From the NCBI GenBank assembly GCA_021779415.1, contig JAJYAS010000086.1:1-9580 (forward strand): a stretch of DNA of 9,580 bases, written 5' to 3'. The position numbers were made by a program, and so were the translations under genes. This DNA is from Bacillota bacterium (GTDB taxonomy: Bacteria > Bacillota_B > Desulfitobacteriia > Desulfitobacteriales > Desulfitobacteriaceae). This document shows, piece after piece, positions 1 through 6,250 of this stretch (its first letter is position 1; each line of letters begins with the position of its first letter). The notes below the pieces were generated by a model. That model did not search any database. It was given only the letters and a program-made list of their open reading frames with translations, and was not told the DNA's origin.

Positions 1-275
1 CCGAGCAAAATGGCAATTGTCGTAATAATTTCAAAATAAATTAGAGTTTTTCCACCCAGTTTGCCGACCTTTTTCAAATCGCCGACACCCGCAATACCGA
101 TGACGATCGTGGAGAATACAATTGGAACCACAATCATTTTAATGGAACGAATGAACATGTCCCCAAGTGGTTTTAGCCAACCAGAGTATTGGCGAAAAAA
201 GTACCCGTACAGAATCCCTAGTGTCAGGCCAATAATGATTTTAGTGGCCAATCCGATTTTTCTGCGCCCTGCCAT
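1..275 (-). CDS. Na+/H+:glutamate/C4-dicarboxylate symporter (DAACS family), N-terminal part
   Basis: Partial: the gene starts at ATG 275 and leaves the window at base 1, so only about 91 N-terminal residues are seen. A strong AAGGAGG lies about 8 nt before the ATG. The translation has three hydrophobic stretches (about residues 10-28, 43-63 and 74-91). It also has typical family motifs: LKPLGDMFIRSIKMIVVPIV, then GIAGVGDLKKVGKLGGKT and YFEIITTIAI. The GDLKKxGKLGGKT/YFEIITT style is closest, from memory, to Bacillus GltT/GltP, but DctA proteins share it. Family members are inner-membrane secondary transporters that take up glutamate, aspartate or succinate/fumarate/malate with Na+ or H+. The substrate cannot be told from this fragment. 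The neighbouring sdh and malic enzyme genes favour C4-dicarboxylates, while the GlnL-like regulator just upstream leaves glutamate possible. Confidence 0.9.
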   Translation of the reverse strand, partial: MAGRRKIGLATKIIIGLTLGILYGYFFRQYSGWLKPLGDMFIRSIKMIVVPIVFSTIVIGIAGVGDLKKVGKLGGKTLIYFEIITTIAILL

Positions 276-364
276 CAGAACCCCTCCTTCATAATTTGCG
301 AAAGTTTCTGATAACAATATATCTTGTGCACTACAGAATCCGACAGCAAATGACAAACAAGCAG

Positions 365-388
365 AAAAATTTCTATATAAAAATTTCT
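365..388. repeat. Tandem direct repeat upstream of the symporter gene (candidate operator)
   Basis: The 10-mer AAAAATTTCT occurs twice, at 365-374 and 379-388, separated by ATAT. It lies in the 159-bp gap between the response regulator stop and the symporter start, about 90-115 bp before the ATG. The repeat is seen directly. Its use as an activator site is inference. It is suggested by the established case of B. subtilis GlnL, a YcbB-domain regulator that binds a direct repeat with a 4-nt spacer. The A/T-rich composition means chance is possible. No convincing sigma-A or sigma-54 promoter was found in this gap. Confidence 0.4.
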
Positions 389-434
389 TTGGAAAAATAC
401 ATTTCTCCCAATTACCTACTTCCATCCAGTTAAG

Positions 435-1298
435 TTAATTTATATGAAAGACATCAGTGTATAGAGCAATGAGGAACTTGCGAATGTTAATTCGCGCTGT
501 GCTGGTCCGCTTCTGCCTCAGCTCTAATACCCGTTCACGAACTTCGGCAAAATCAAAGTACTTTGAAGCATAGCGTTCAAAGTACTCGTCATAAAAATCT
601 TCCAAACCACGTAGCGCAATGTTACCTAAAGCTTGCTTAATAATCCGGCGGATCCGTTGTTCTATACTTTGAATTTCCTCTTCAGTAATTGCAATCGTAC
701 CATAAATCAACCGCAGGGGCTGATTAGATAACTCATCTTCCCTATCTTTGAAGTGTAAAATAATCGCCTGCAATTCCCTGACTCCAGTTTCCCCCAAAAT
801 GCCCAAGTCTGCAAAGATTAGTTGAAATCTCTTTTTCAGCGTTTGTTCATTTGTCTCCACGGTCCTAGCTACCCCGGGAAAACGAACTTCCGCTAAGGAT
901 TTCTCAATTTGTTCAAGGGTCGATCTCAAGCGATGTTTTTCCAAGACCCGGTCGGTAACTGCCATAATCTCATTGCGATTAATGGGTTTATGAATAAAGA
1001 ATTCAATTCCTACTGCATAAGCGTTAGCCAACAGCGTTTTGGCTTCAACTTGAGAAACCATAACGAACAACGTCGTGGGATGAAGAGGGAGTACCTTTTC
1101 GACCACCTCAATGCCAGAAATATCCGGCATTAAGAGATCAATGAAACATACATCAACTCGGCGACCGCTTTCGAAAAATTTCAACGCTTCCTGTCCGGAA
1201 GAAAACTCGGCAATAACATCTCCTTTGGCATTCAAAATATCTGCAAGCATACGTTGCGATGCGCGATCATCATCCACGACAGCAAATGTTGCTATCAA
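435..1298 (-). CDS. Response regulator, REC plus YcbB (GlnL-like) output domain
   Basis: A two-component response regulator of about 287 aa. The receiver domain (about 1-120) has the acidic D9-D10-D11, phospho-acceptor D54 in VCFIDLLMPD, S82 and the conserved K104 in IHKP. The C-terminal half (about 140-287) contains FADLGILGETGVRELQAII and a basic tail, and resembles the YcbB/GlnL DNA-binding domain. In B. subtilis GlnL, with kinase GlnK, switches on a glutaminase-glutamine transporter operon. The start chosen is TTG 1298, with GGAAGGAG about 7 nt upstream. A longer frame to ATG 1370 is unlikely because that segment contains a good sigma-A promoter. No histidine kinase gene is in the window, so the partner lies elsewhere or beyond base 1. 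The symporter gene follows 159 bp downstream on the same strand and is the natural candidate target. The target and signal are inference. Confidence 0.85.
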   Translation of the reverse strand: MIATFAVVDDDRASQRMLADILNAKGDVIAEFSSGQEALKFFESGRRVDVCFIDLLMPDISGIEVVEKVLPLHPTTLFVMVSQVEAKTLLANAYAVGIEFFIHKPINRNEIMAVTDRVLEKHRLRSTLEQIEKSLAEVRFPGVARTVETNEQTLKKRFQLIFADLGILGETGVRELQAIILHFKDREDELSNQPLRLIYGTIAITEEEIQSIEQRIRRIIKQALGNIALRGLEDFYDEYFERYASKYFDFAEVRERVLELRQKRTSTARINIRKFLIALYTDVFHIN

Positions 1299-1341
1299 AC
1301 GCCCAACTCCTTCCTCATGACCATCGTAATCTATACCCTTC

Positions 1342-1370
1342 ATTATAGCGAAAGAGAATCCATCATGCAA
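1342..1370 (-). promoter_or_regulatory. Sigma-A promoter for the response regulator gene
   Basis: Reading on the minus strand, TTGCAT (1370-1365) is followed after exactly 17 nt by a perfect TATAAT (1347-1342). The predicted transcript begins near 1335, about 37 nt before the TTG start at 1298, which leaves room for its Shine-Dalgarno site. The site falls just after the terminator of the malic enzyme gene, so the regulator is probably its own transcription unit. Confidence 0.65.
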
Positions 1371-1411
1371 AAAATGTCGATTTTAGTTTCTTTTAAAGTA
1401 TTAATAGAGAC

Positions 1412-1448
1412 GCAAAAAGGGATTTGCAAATTGCTAATCCCTTTTTGC
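1412..1448 (-). terminator. Intrinsic terminator after the malic enzyme gene
   Basis: A perfect 13-bp inverted repeat, GCAAAAAGGGATT (1412-1424) and AATCCCTTTTTGC (1436-1448), with an 11-nt loop. On the minus strand a GGGATT/AATCCC core is flanked by A5 and T5, so the U-tract is part of the outer stem. It sits 27 bp beyond the malic enzyme stop and before the regulator promoter. Its symmetry would also let it work on the plus strand. Confidence 0.75.
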
Positions 1449-1475
1449 CCAATATAAGGCCAAATTTCCGATAAT

Positions 1476-2705
1476 TTATTCCGGACGAATTGCCCATACT
1501 TTCTTAGCTATTTCTTCCGGATCAGCCTTTATCCTAGCTACCCCACTGTCCATAGCAGCTTGAGCAACAGCAGCAGCAACAGCCGGAGCCACGCGAGTGT
1601 CAAACGCTTTCGGAATGACATAGTCCTCAGTTCGCTCATCGTCGCTAACTAAACTTGCAATTGCATAAGCCGCGGCGACTTTCATTTCTTCATTAATTTG
1701 TGAAGCTCGAACGTCCAAAGCACCTCTGAAAATCCCTGGAAAAGCAGAGACGTTATTGATTTGGTTAGGCATATCTGAACGTCCAGTTCCCACAACCTTT
1801 GCTCCGGCTTCTTTGGCGAGTTCGGGCATGATTTCTGGAGTAGGATTCGCCATAGCAAATATAATCGGGTCTTGGGCCATGGACCGAACCATCTCAGGCG
1901 TTACAGTATTGCCTACAGAAACACCAATAAAGACATCTGCTCCAGCCATAGCATCGGCAAGCGATCCCACCAGCTTCTGAGGATTAGTGACTTTGGCGAT
2001 TTCATCTTTTGTTTTGTTCATACCTTCCGGGCGTCCAGTGTAGATCGTTCCTTTAGTATCACACATAATGACGTCTTTAACACCCAAGCTCATAAGTAAT
2101 TTAATAATCGCTACACCAGCTGCCCCAGCGCCGTTGGTGACGACACGAATGCTCCCTATAGATTTTCCCACAACCTTAAGAGCATTAATCATCCCTGCCA
2201 TTACGACAATGGCTGTTCCATGTTGATCATCATGAAACACTGGAATGTTCATTTCTTTCTTCAAGCGCTCTTCAATCTCGAAGCATGCAGGTGCACTAAT
2301 ATCTTCTAAGTTGATCCCGCCAAAAGTGGGTTCAAGGAACTTGACCGTCTGAATGACTTGTTCAACATCGGTCGTATCCAGGCAAATCGGAAAAGCATCC
2401 ACTCCTGCAAACGTTTTGAAGAGTACGGACTTTCCTTCCATAACGGGCATAGATGCGAGCGCTCCGATGTTTCCCAGACCAAGAACAGCGGTCCCGTTAG
2501 AAACGATGGCTACAAAATTACCTTTATTAGTATACTCGTACGCTAAGTCAGGATCCTTCTGAATGTCCAAACAGGGTTCTGCTACTCCCGGAGAGTAAGC
2601 CAAGGACAAGTCTCGGCTATTACGCACCTGAACTTTGCCGCGGACTTCCAGTTTTCCGATATTGTCGCGATGAAGTGCTAAAGAATCTTCTCGTAGTGTT
2701 CCCAT
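1476..2705 (-). CDS. Malic enzyme (malate to pyruvate plus CO2), short YtsJ-like form
   Basis: A cytoplasmic oxidative decarboxylase of about 409 aa, the usual length of short bacterial malic enzymes such as B. subtilis YtsJ. Visible landmarks are AYSPGVAEPC with the catalytic tyrosine at 37, NGTAVLGLGNIG (70-81), the catalytic lysine K92 in MEGKSVLFK, metal-binding E134-D135 and D160 in NIPVFHDDQHGTA, the Rossmann loop GAGAAG (192-197), and AMANPTPEIMPE near residue 330. An acidic D216 at the end of the second Rossmann strand fits NAD use, but cofactor choice is not proven. The start is ATG 2705 with AAGGAG about 10 nt upstream. The frame stays open to 2849, but that extension overlaps the end of sdhB and has no family similarity. 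It lies 128 bp downstream of sdhB with its own candidate promoter. It probably supplies pyruvate and reducing power from malate made from fumarate. Fumarase is not in the window. Confidence 0.93.
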   Translation of the reverse strand: MGTLREDSLALHRDNIGKLEVRGKVQVRNSRDLSLAYSPGVAEPCLDIQKDPDLAYEYTNKGNFVAIVSNGTAVLGLGNIGALASMPVMEGKSVLFKTFAGVDAFPICLDTTDVEQVIQTVKFLEPTFGGINLEDISAPACFEIEERLKKEMNIPVFHDDQHGTAIVVMAGMINALKVVGKSIGSIRVVTNGAGAAGVAIIKLLMSLGVKDVIMCDTKGTIYTGRPEGMNKTKDEIAKVTNPQKLVGSLADAMAGADVFIGVSVGNTVTPEMVRSMAQDPIIFAMANPTPEIMPELAKEAGAKVVGTGRSDMPNQINNVSAFPGIFRGALDVRASQINEEMKVAAAYAIASLVSDDERTEDYVIPKAFDTRVAPAVAAAVAQAAMDSGVARIKADPEEIAKKVWAIRPE

Positions 2706-2752
2706 AAATTCAAAACTCCTTATTAGATTATTCTTATAATTTCTATTCTTCA

Positions 2753-2781
2753 AGTATACAGGGGAGTTAGGAACTTCGCAA
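2753..2781 (-). promoter_or_regulatory. Candidate sigma-A promoter for the malic enzyme gene
   Basis: On the minus strand TTGCGA (2781-2776; 4 of 6 to consensus) is followed after 17 nt by TATACT (2758-2753; 5 of 6). Initiation would fall near 2746, giving a leader of about 40 nt. No clear terminator separates sdhB from this gene, so read-through from the sdh operon is also possible. Confidence 0.5.
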
Positions 2782-2783
2782 TG

Positions 2784-2796
2784 GTATACTGTATAC
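2784..2796. promoter_or_regulatory. 13-bp palindrome GTATAC-T-GTATAC, possible operator
   Basis: Two GTATAC hexamers around one base form a perfect odd-centred palindrome. It ends 2 bp from the -35 box of the candidate malic enzyme promoter. A third GTATAC at 2754-2759 overlaps its -10 box. The placement suits a regulator site, and GntR-type regulators often bind GTATAC-centred palindromes, but no regulator can be assigned. Confidence 0.35.
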
Positions 2797-2833
2797 AATG
2801 TACAATTTTCTGTCTTCATATTTTCACTTTCTC

Positions 2834-3586
2834 TTATTTCCGAAGCCAACGGTCAAGAGCAAATTTGTTGGTTTCCCGGTTTAAATCTGCCAGACTGGAT
2901 GTCAATGGTATATCCTTTGGACAAGCTCGAACACAGTTTTGGGCATTCCCACAGTCGGCAATCCCACCCTGGTCAAGCAAAGCTGCCAATCGTTCGTGTT
3001 TATTCATTTCCCCGGTCGGATGAGCATTAAAGAGACGGACCTGGGATATTGCTGACGGTCCAATAAATTTTGAGCGTGAATTCACTTGCGGACAAGCTTC
3101 CATGCAACATCCGCAGGTCATACATTTTGACAGTTCATAGGCCCATTGACGCTTAACTTCTGCCATCCGTGGTCCAGGTCCTAAATTATATGTCCCGTCG
3201 ATCGGAATCCAAGCATGGACCTTTTTCAAATTCTCGAACATGACTTGTCGATCAACCATCAAATCTCGAACCAGTGGAAATTTCCTCAGCGGTTCGAGTA
3301 CAATAGGCTGGGATAGCTGGTCTACGAGTGCGGAACAAGCTTGCTTCCCCTGCCCATTAATATTCATGGTACAAGCCCCGCAAACCTCCTCCAGACAGTT
3401 GCATTCCCAAACCACCGGGGTCGTCTTCTTCCCTTCAGCTGTCACTGGATTTTTTTGAATCTCCATCAAACAAGAAATGACGTTGGATTTCTCACGATAA
3501 GGAATTTCAAACTCTTCCCAATGGAAGGGTTTATTGGGACCATCTTGACGACGGATTTTTAGGCGTATTACATTTTGCTCAGTCAT
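2834..3586 (-). CDS. sdhB: Succinate dehydrogenase/fumarate reductase iron-sulfur subunit
   Basis: A 250-aa electron-transfer subunit carrying electrons between SdhA and the haem/quinone subunit SdhC. All cluster ligands are visible. The [2Fe-2S] cluster has C64, C69, C72 and C84 in NCLEEVCGACTM. The [4Fe-4S] cluster has C155, C158 and C161 plus C222. The [3Fe-4S] cluster has C165, C212 and C218. The spacing of the last seven cysteines equals that of E. coli SdhB shifted by six residues. Extra cysteines C62 and C160 sit beside cluster motifs. The start is ATG 3586, with GGAGG 10 nt upstream. A TTG two codons earlier is only 4 nt from that GGAGG and is disfavoured. It begins 14 bp after the sdhA stop, so it is translated from the same message. 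Confidence 0.96.
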   Translation of the reverse strand: MTEQNVIRLKIRRQDGPNKPFHWEEFEIPYREKSNVISCLMEIQKNPVTAEGKKTTPVVWECNCLEEVCGACTMNINGQGKQACSALVDQLSQPIVLEPLRKFPLVRDLMVDRQVMFENLKKVHAWIPIDGTYNLGPGPRMAEVKRQWAYELSKCMTCGCCMEACPQVNSRSKFIGPSAISQVRLFNAHPTGEMNKHERLAALLDQGGIADCGNAQNCVRACPKDIPLTSSLADLNRETNKFALDRWLRK

Positions 3587-3600
3587 ATTCAAACCCCCTC

Positions 3601-5337
3601 CTACTTTTCTATATCATAACGACGAGCTCGTAGTGGAATGAGCGACACGTCAATCGGTTCATAACTAAGTACAGGTCCGCTGGGTGTCCAAGTAGCAATC
3701 GTAGTTTTTAGCCAGTTTTCATCATCACGGTCGGGATACTCCGGTTTATAGTGGGCTCCTCTACTCTCATTTCGACTTAAGGCTCCCTGGGTAATCACTC
3801 TTGCTAGCTCCAGCATATTCCAGAGATGACGGATGAACGTTCCTTCTTGGGTCCCCCATTCCACGTTGTCTCTTCTTCCGATATTGTGCCAGCGTTTCAT
3901 GAGTTCCTGAAGCATCTTATCGGTTTCTGCCAGTTTATCATTGTAGCGCACAACGGTAACATTCAAAGTCATGATTTCTCCGAGTTCTTTGTGAAGAAGG
4001 TAAGGGTTTTCGGATCCGTTCATCGTCAGCATCTTCGCCCAAAGGTCCTCTTGCCGTTTCTTTTCTTTGATGAAGATCGACTCACTACCGCTTGGGGTTT
4101 GCCTCTTATTACGTTTAATGTAATCCATCGCTTTCGGCCCAGCGACCATTCCTCCGTAAATTGCAGAAAGTAAGGAATTCGCCCCGAGACGATTTGCCCC
4201 ATGATATTGGTATTCACATTCTCCAGCCGCAAAAAGCCCCGGAATATTCGTCATTTGGTCGTAATCGACCCAAAGTCCACCCATAGAATAATGTACAGCT
4301 GGGAAAATACGCATCGGAACTTTCTTTGGGTCATCACCGACGAACTTCTCATAAATTTCCAAAATTCCTCCAAGCTTCAGTTGCAGTACATGCGGATCAA
4401 TGTGCGACAGGTCGAGGTAAACCATGTTCTCTCCATTGATCCCAAGCCCTTGGTCAAAGACAACTTGATAAATTGCACGTGTTGCAATATCCCGAGGAAC
4501 TAGGTTTCCGTAAGCTGGAAACATTTCCTCGAGAAAGTACCAAGGTTTTCCGTCTTTATAAGTCCAGATGCGTCCGCCTTCTCCGCGGGCTGATTCGGAC
4601 ATCAGTCTGAGCTTGTCATCGCCCGGGATAGCGGTGGGGTGAATCTGGATAAACTCGCCATTGGCGTATTTTACGCCTTGTTGATATAACGCAGAGGCAG
4701 CACTTCCTGTACAAATTGTAGAATTAGTGCTTTTGCCAAATACCGCGCCTAGACCTCCTGTAGCAATAATCACGGCATCCGCTGCAAACGACTTAATGCT
4801 CATATCTCGCAGATTTTGGGCGACAATCCCCTGGCAAACTCCCTCATCGAGCACCGCCGAGAGCAGTTCCCATTGTTCGTATTTTTGCACTAGGCATTCA
4901 ACTTCATAGCGCCGAACTTGCTCATCGAGCGCATAGAGTAGTTGCTGACCTGTTGTCGCCCCCGCAAAGGCCGTCCGGCAGAATTTGGTCCCTCCGAAAC
5001 GACGAAAATCCAAGAGCCCTTCGGGCGTACGGCTAAACATAACGCCCATCCTGTCCATCAAGTGGATAATGCCGGGTGCCTCATCACACATAGCTTTCAC
5101 CGGCGGTTGATTGGCCAGAAAGTCCCCCCCGTAAACTGAATCATCAAAGTGATTCCAAGTGGAATCACCTTCCCCTTTGGTATTTACTGCTCCGTTGATC
5201 CCCCCTTGAGCGCAAACGGAGTGTGACCGTTTGACTGGTACTAAAGAAAACAAATCGACGTGTGTTCCGGCCTCAGCCATCTTGATCGTAGCCATTAATC
5301 CGGCTAGGCCGCCTCCCACTACGATAACATTACTCAT
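3601..5337 (-). CDS. sdhA: Succinate dehydrogenase/fumarate reductase flavoprotein subunit
   Basis: The 578-aa catalytic subunit that interconverts succinate and fumarate. The N-terminal dinucleotide motif VVGGGLAG (6-13) is present. H39 in SHSVCAQGG is the expected covalent FAD attachment site. Substrate-site residues are H233 (IHPTAIPG), R251 (SARGEGG), the proton-relay R282 (VPRDIATRAI), H349 (HYSMGG) and R383 (GANRLGANSLL). The length and these motifs fit the Bacillus/Wolinella branch, whose enzymes use menaquinone. Sequence alone does not say whether the enzyme runs mainly as dehydrogenase or fumarate reductase. The start is ATG 5337 with GGAGG 7 nt upstream. An in-frame ATG five codons earlier, at 5352, has that GGAGG inside its coding region and is less likely. 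It lies 21 bp after sdhC. Confidence 0.97.
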   Translation of the reverse strand: MSNVIVVGGGLAGLMATIKMAEAGTHVDLFSLVPVKRSHSVCAQGGINGAVNTKGEGDSTWNHFDDSVYGGDFLANQPPVKAMCDEAPGIIHLMDRMGVMFSRTPEGLLDFRRFGGTKFCRTAFAGATTGQQLLYALDEQVRRYEVECLVQKYEQWELLSAVLDEGVCQGIVAQNLRDMSIKSFAADAVIIATGGLGAVFGKSTNSTICTGSAASALYQQGVKYANGEFIQIHPTAIPGDDKLRLMSESARGEGGRIWTYKDGKPWYFLEEMFPAYGNLVPRDIATRAIYQVVFDQGLGINGENMVYLDLSHIDPHVLQLKLGGILEIYEKFVGDDPKKVPMRIFPAVHYSMGGLWVDYDQMTNIPGLFAAGECEYQYHGANRLGANSLLSAIYGGMVAGPKAMDYIKRNKRQTPSGSESIFIKEKKRQEDLWAKMLTMNGSENPYLLHKELGEIMTLNVTVVRYNDKLAETDKMLQELMKRWHNIGRRDNVEWGTQEGTFIRHLWNMLELARVITQGALSRNESRGAHYKPEYPDRDDENWLKTTIATWTPSGPVLSYEPIDVSLIPLRARRYDIEK

Positions 5338-5358
5338 CTCTAGCCCTCCCATTCCTTC

Positions 5359-5967
5359 TTACTTTAAAAAAGCTGTTAAAGCGAATAATCCCATCGCAGA
5401 CATGATAACGAAAACAACTGAGAGAATATAAATCCAAACTTTCTGAGAATGCGGTCCAACTGTGAAACCCCAAGTAATGGCAAAAGCCCATAAGCCGTTT
5501 GTAAAATGAAAAATCGCAAACAACACCCCTAACGAGTAGAAAATCAAGCCCAACGGTTGGCTCACAAAGTGCTGGAGTGCTGCGAAATTAGCCTCACCTA
5601 GACGCAGAAGGTAGACGTGAGTAATAACAAAGACTACGGTATAAAGGCCAGAAATCCGTTGGATAATATAGAACCAATTCCTAACGTATTTATAGCGCCA
5701 ACCATTGCCTTGCCCGGTGTACACCACCCATGTTCCGTAAATAGCATGAATGGCGATGGGTATAAAAATGATAACAAGTTCAACAATGAAAATTCCAGGG
5801 AAACTTCGCATCGTATTAATGATTTGATCATACTGTGTTGCTCCAAGACGTGCGCTTAAATTAAGAGTCATGTGAAAGGCTAAAAATAGTCCGATGGGCA
5901 ATAATCCCAACAAGGAATGAACCCTTCGGATCAAAAAGTGATAAGGTGTTTGCGTTGCTGTACTCAT
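5359..5967 (-). CDS. sdhC: Succinate dehydrogenase di-haem cytochrome b subunit
   Basis: A membrane anchor of 202 aa, the same length as I recall for B. subtilis SdhC, with five hydrophobic segments (about 19-37, 60-82, 105-121, 138-163 and 175-198). Four histidines in helices, H32, H74, H117 and H154, are spaced almost like the bis-histidine ligands of the two b haems in B. subtilis SdhC (28, 70, 113, 155). A single large anchor subunit with no SdhD marks a type B menaquinone-reactive enzyme. Such enzymes can couple the reaction to the membrane potential. The start is ATG 5967 with GGAGG 10 nt upstream. An open extension to 6111 covers the sigma-54 promoter and has no family resemblance, so it was rejected. 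It is the first gene of sdhCAB. Confidence 0.95.
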   Translation of the reverse strand: MSTATQTPYHFLIRRVHSLLGLLPIGLFLAFHMTLNLSARLGATQYDQIINTMRSFPGIFIVELVIIFIPIAIHAIYGTWVVYTGQGNGWRYKYVRNWFYIIQRISGLYTVVFVITHVYLLRLGEANFAALQHFVSQPLGLIFYSLGVLFAIFHFTNGLWAFAITWGFTVGPHSQKVWIYILSVVFVIMSAMGLFALTAFLK

Positions 5968-6015
5968 AGATCTCAATCCTCCCTCAACCTCTAATTTGCT
6001 TATATAAAGATGATA

Positions 6016-6031
6016 AGCAATCCACGTGCCA
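6016..6031 (-). promoter_or_regulatory. Sigma-54 (-24/-12) promoter of the sdhCAB operon
   Basis: The minus strand reads TGGCACG (6031-6025), four bases, then TTGCT (6020-6016). This is a full match to the sigma-54 consensus, with GG and GC ten bases apart. Transcription would begin near 6006, about 38 nt before the sdhC ATG, leaving its Shine-Dalgarno site intact. The gene directly upstream encodes a sigma-54 activator. Confidence 0.92.
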
Positions 6032-6140
6032 AAAAGACCTTTAATTGGAAGAATCTTCAGATAATAATGGCCGATAAGCCTGTGCGTCCCATTAACTCCT
6101 TGTTTAGCCAAATCATTTATTTAGAGTATTGAAAGAAGCT

Positions 6141-6152
6141 GGGTTATTACCC
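6141..6152 (-). terminator. Weak hairpin after the activator gene
   Basis: GGGT-TATT-ACCC forms a 4-bp stem, followed on the minus strand by AGCTTCTTTC. It is the only terminator-like element between the activator stop and the sdh promoter. It is short and has a poor U-tract, so it may be nothing. Confidence 0.2.
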
Positions 6153-6188
6153 CTTGCTAGTTAACCTCAATGATCATGTTTTCTCTAT

Positions 6189-6202
6189 AAATTCTAGAAT
6201 TT
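6189..6202. promoter_or_regulatory. 14-bp perfect palindrome between enhancer and promoter
   Basis: AAATTCTAGAATTT is fully symmetric. It contains the TTCTA/TAGAA core also seen in the larger palindrome at 6210-6236, but with closer half-sites. It could be a secondary activator site. The A/T-rich setting makes chance possible. Confidence 0.3.
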
Positions 6203-6209
6203 AGTCGTG

Positions 6210-6236
6210 GTTGTGTTCTAATAATTAGAATACAAC
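6210..6236. promoter_or_regulatory. 27-bp palindrome, likely enhancer (UAS) for the sigma-54 activator
   Basis: The arms GTTGTGTTCTAAT (6210-6222) and ATTAGAATACAAC (6224-6236) flank one base and match at 12 of 13 positions. The site lies 14 bp beyond the activator stop and about 190 bp upstream of the -24 box of the sdh promoter, a usual enhancer distance. Fis-type HTH activators bind long dyads of this kind. That this activator binds here is inference from position and symmetry. Confidence 0.65.
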
Positions 6237-6250
6237 AGTAATTACTACCT

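Noticed and set aside
61..294. Plus-strand 77-codon frame at the left edge
   Set aside because: It is antisense to the clear symporter reading frame, and the minus strand carries the motifs and the Shine-Dalgarno site.
2706..2849. N-terminal extension of malic enzyme by 48 codons
   Set aside because: It overlaps the sdhB end and its own promoter region, and similarity starts at ATG 2705 after AAGGAG.
3826..4503. Two plus-strand open frames of 115 and 100 codons opposite sdhA
   Set aside because: They lie wholly antisense to a conserved enzyme gene, show no recognisable motif and are shadows of its codon pattern.
6000..6111. N-terminal extension of sdhC by 48 codons
   Set aside because: The extension spans the sigma-54 promoter, has no family resemblance, and the internal ATG 5967 has a good Shine-Dalgarno site and gives the family length.
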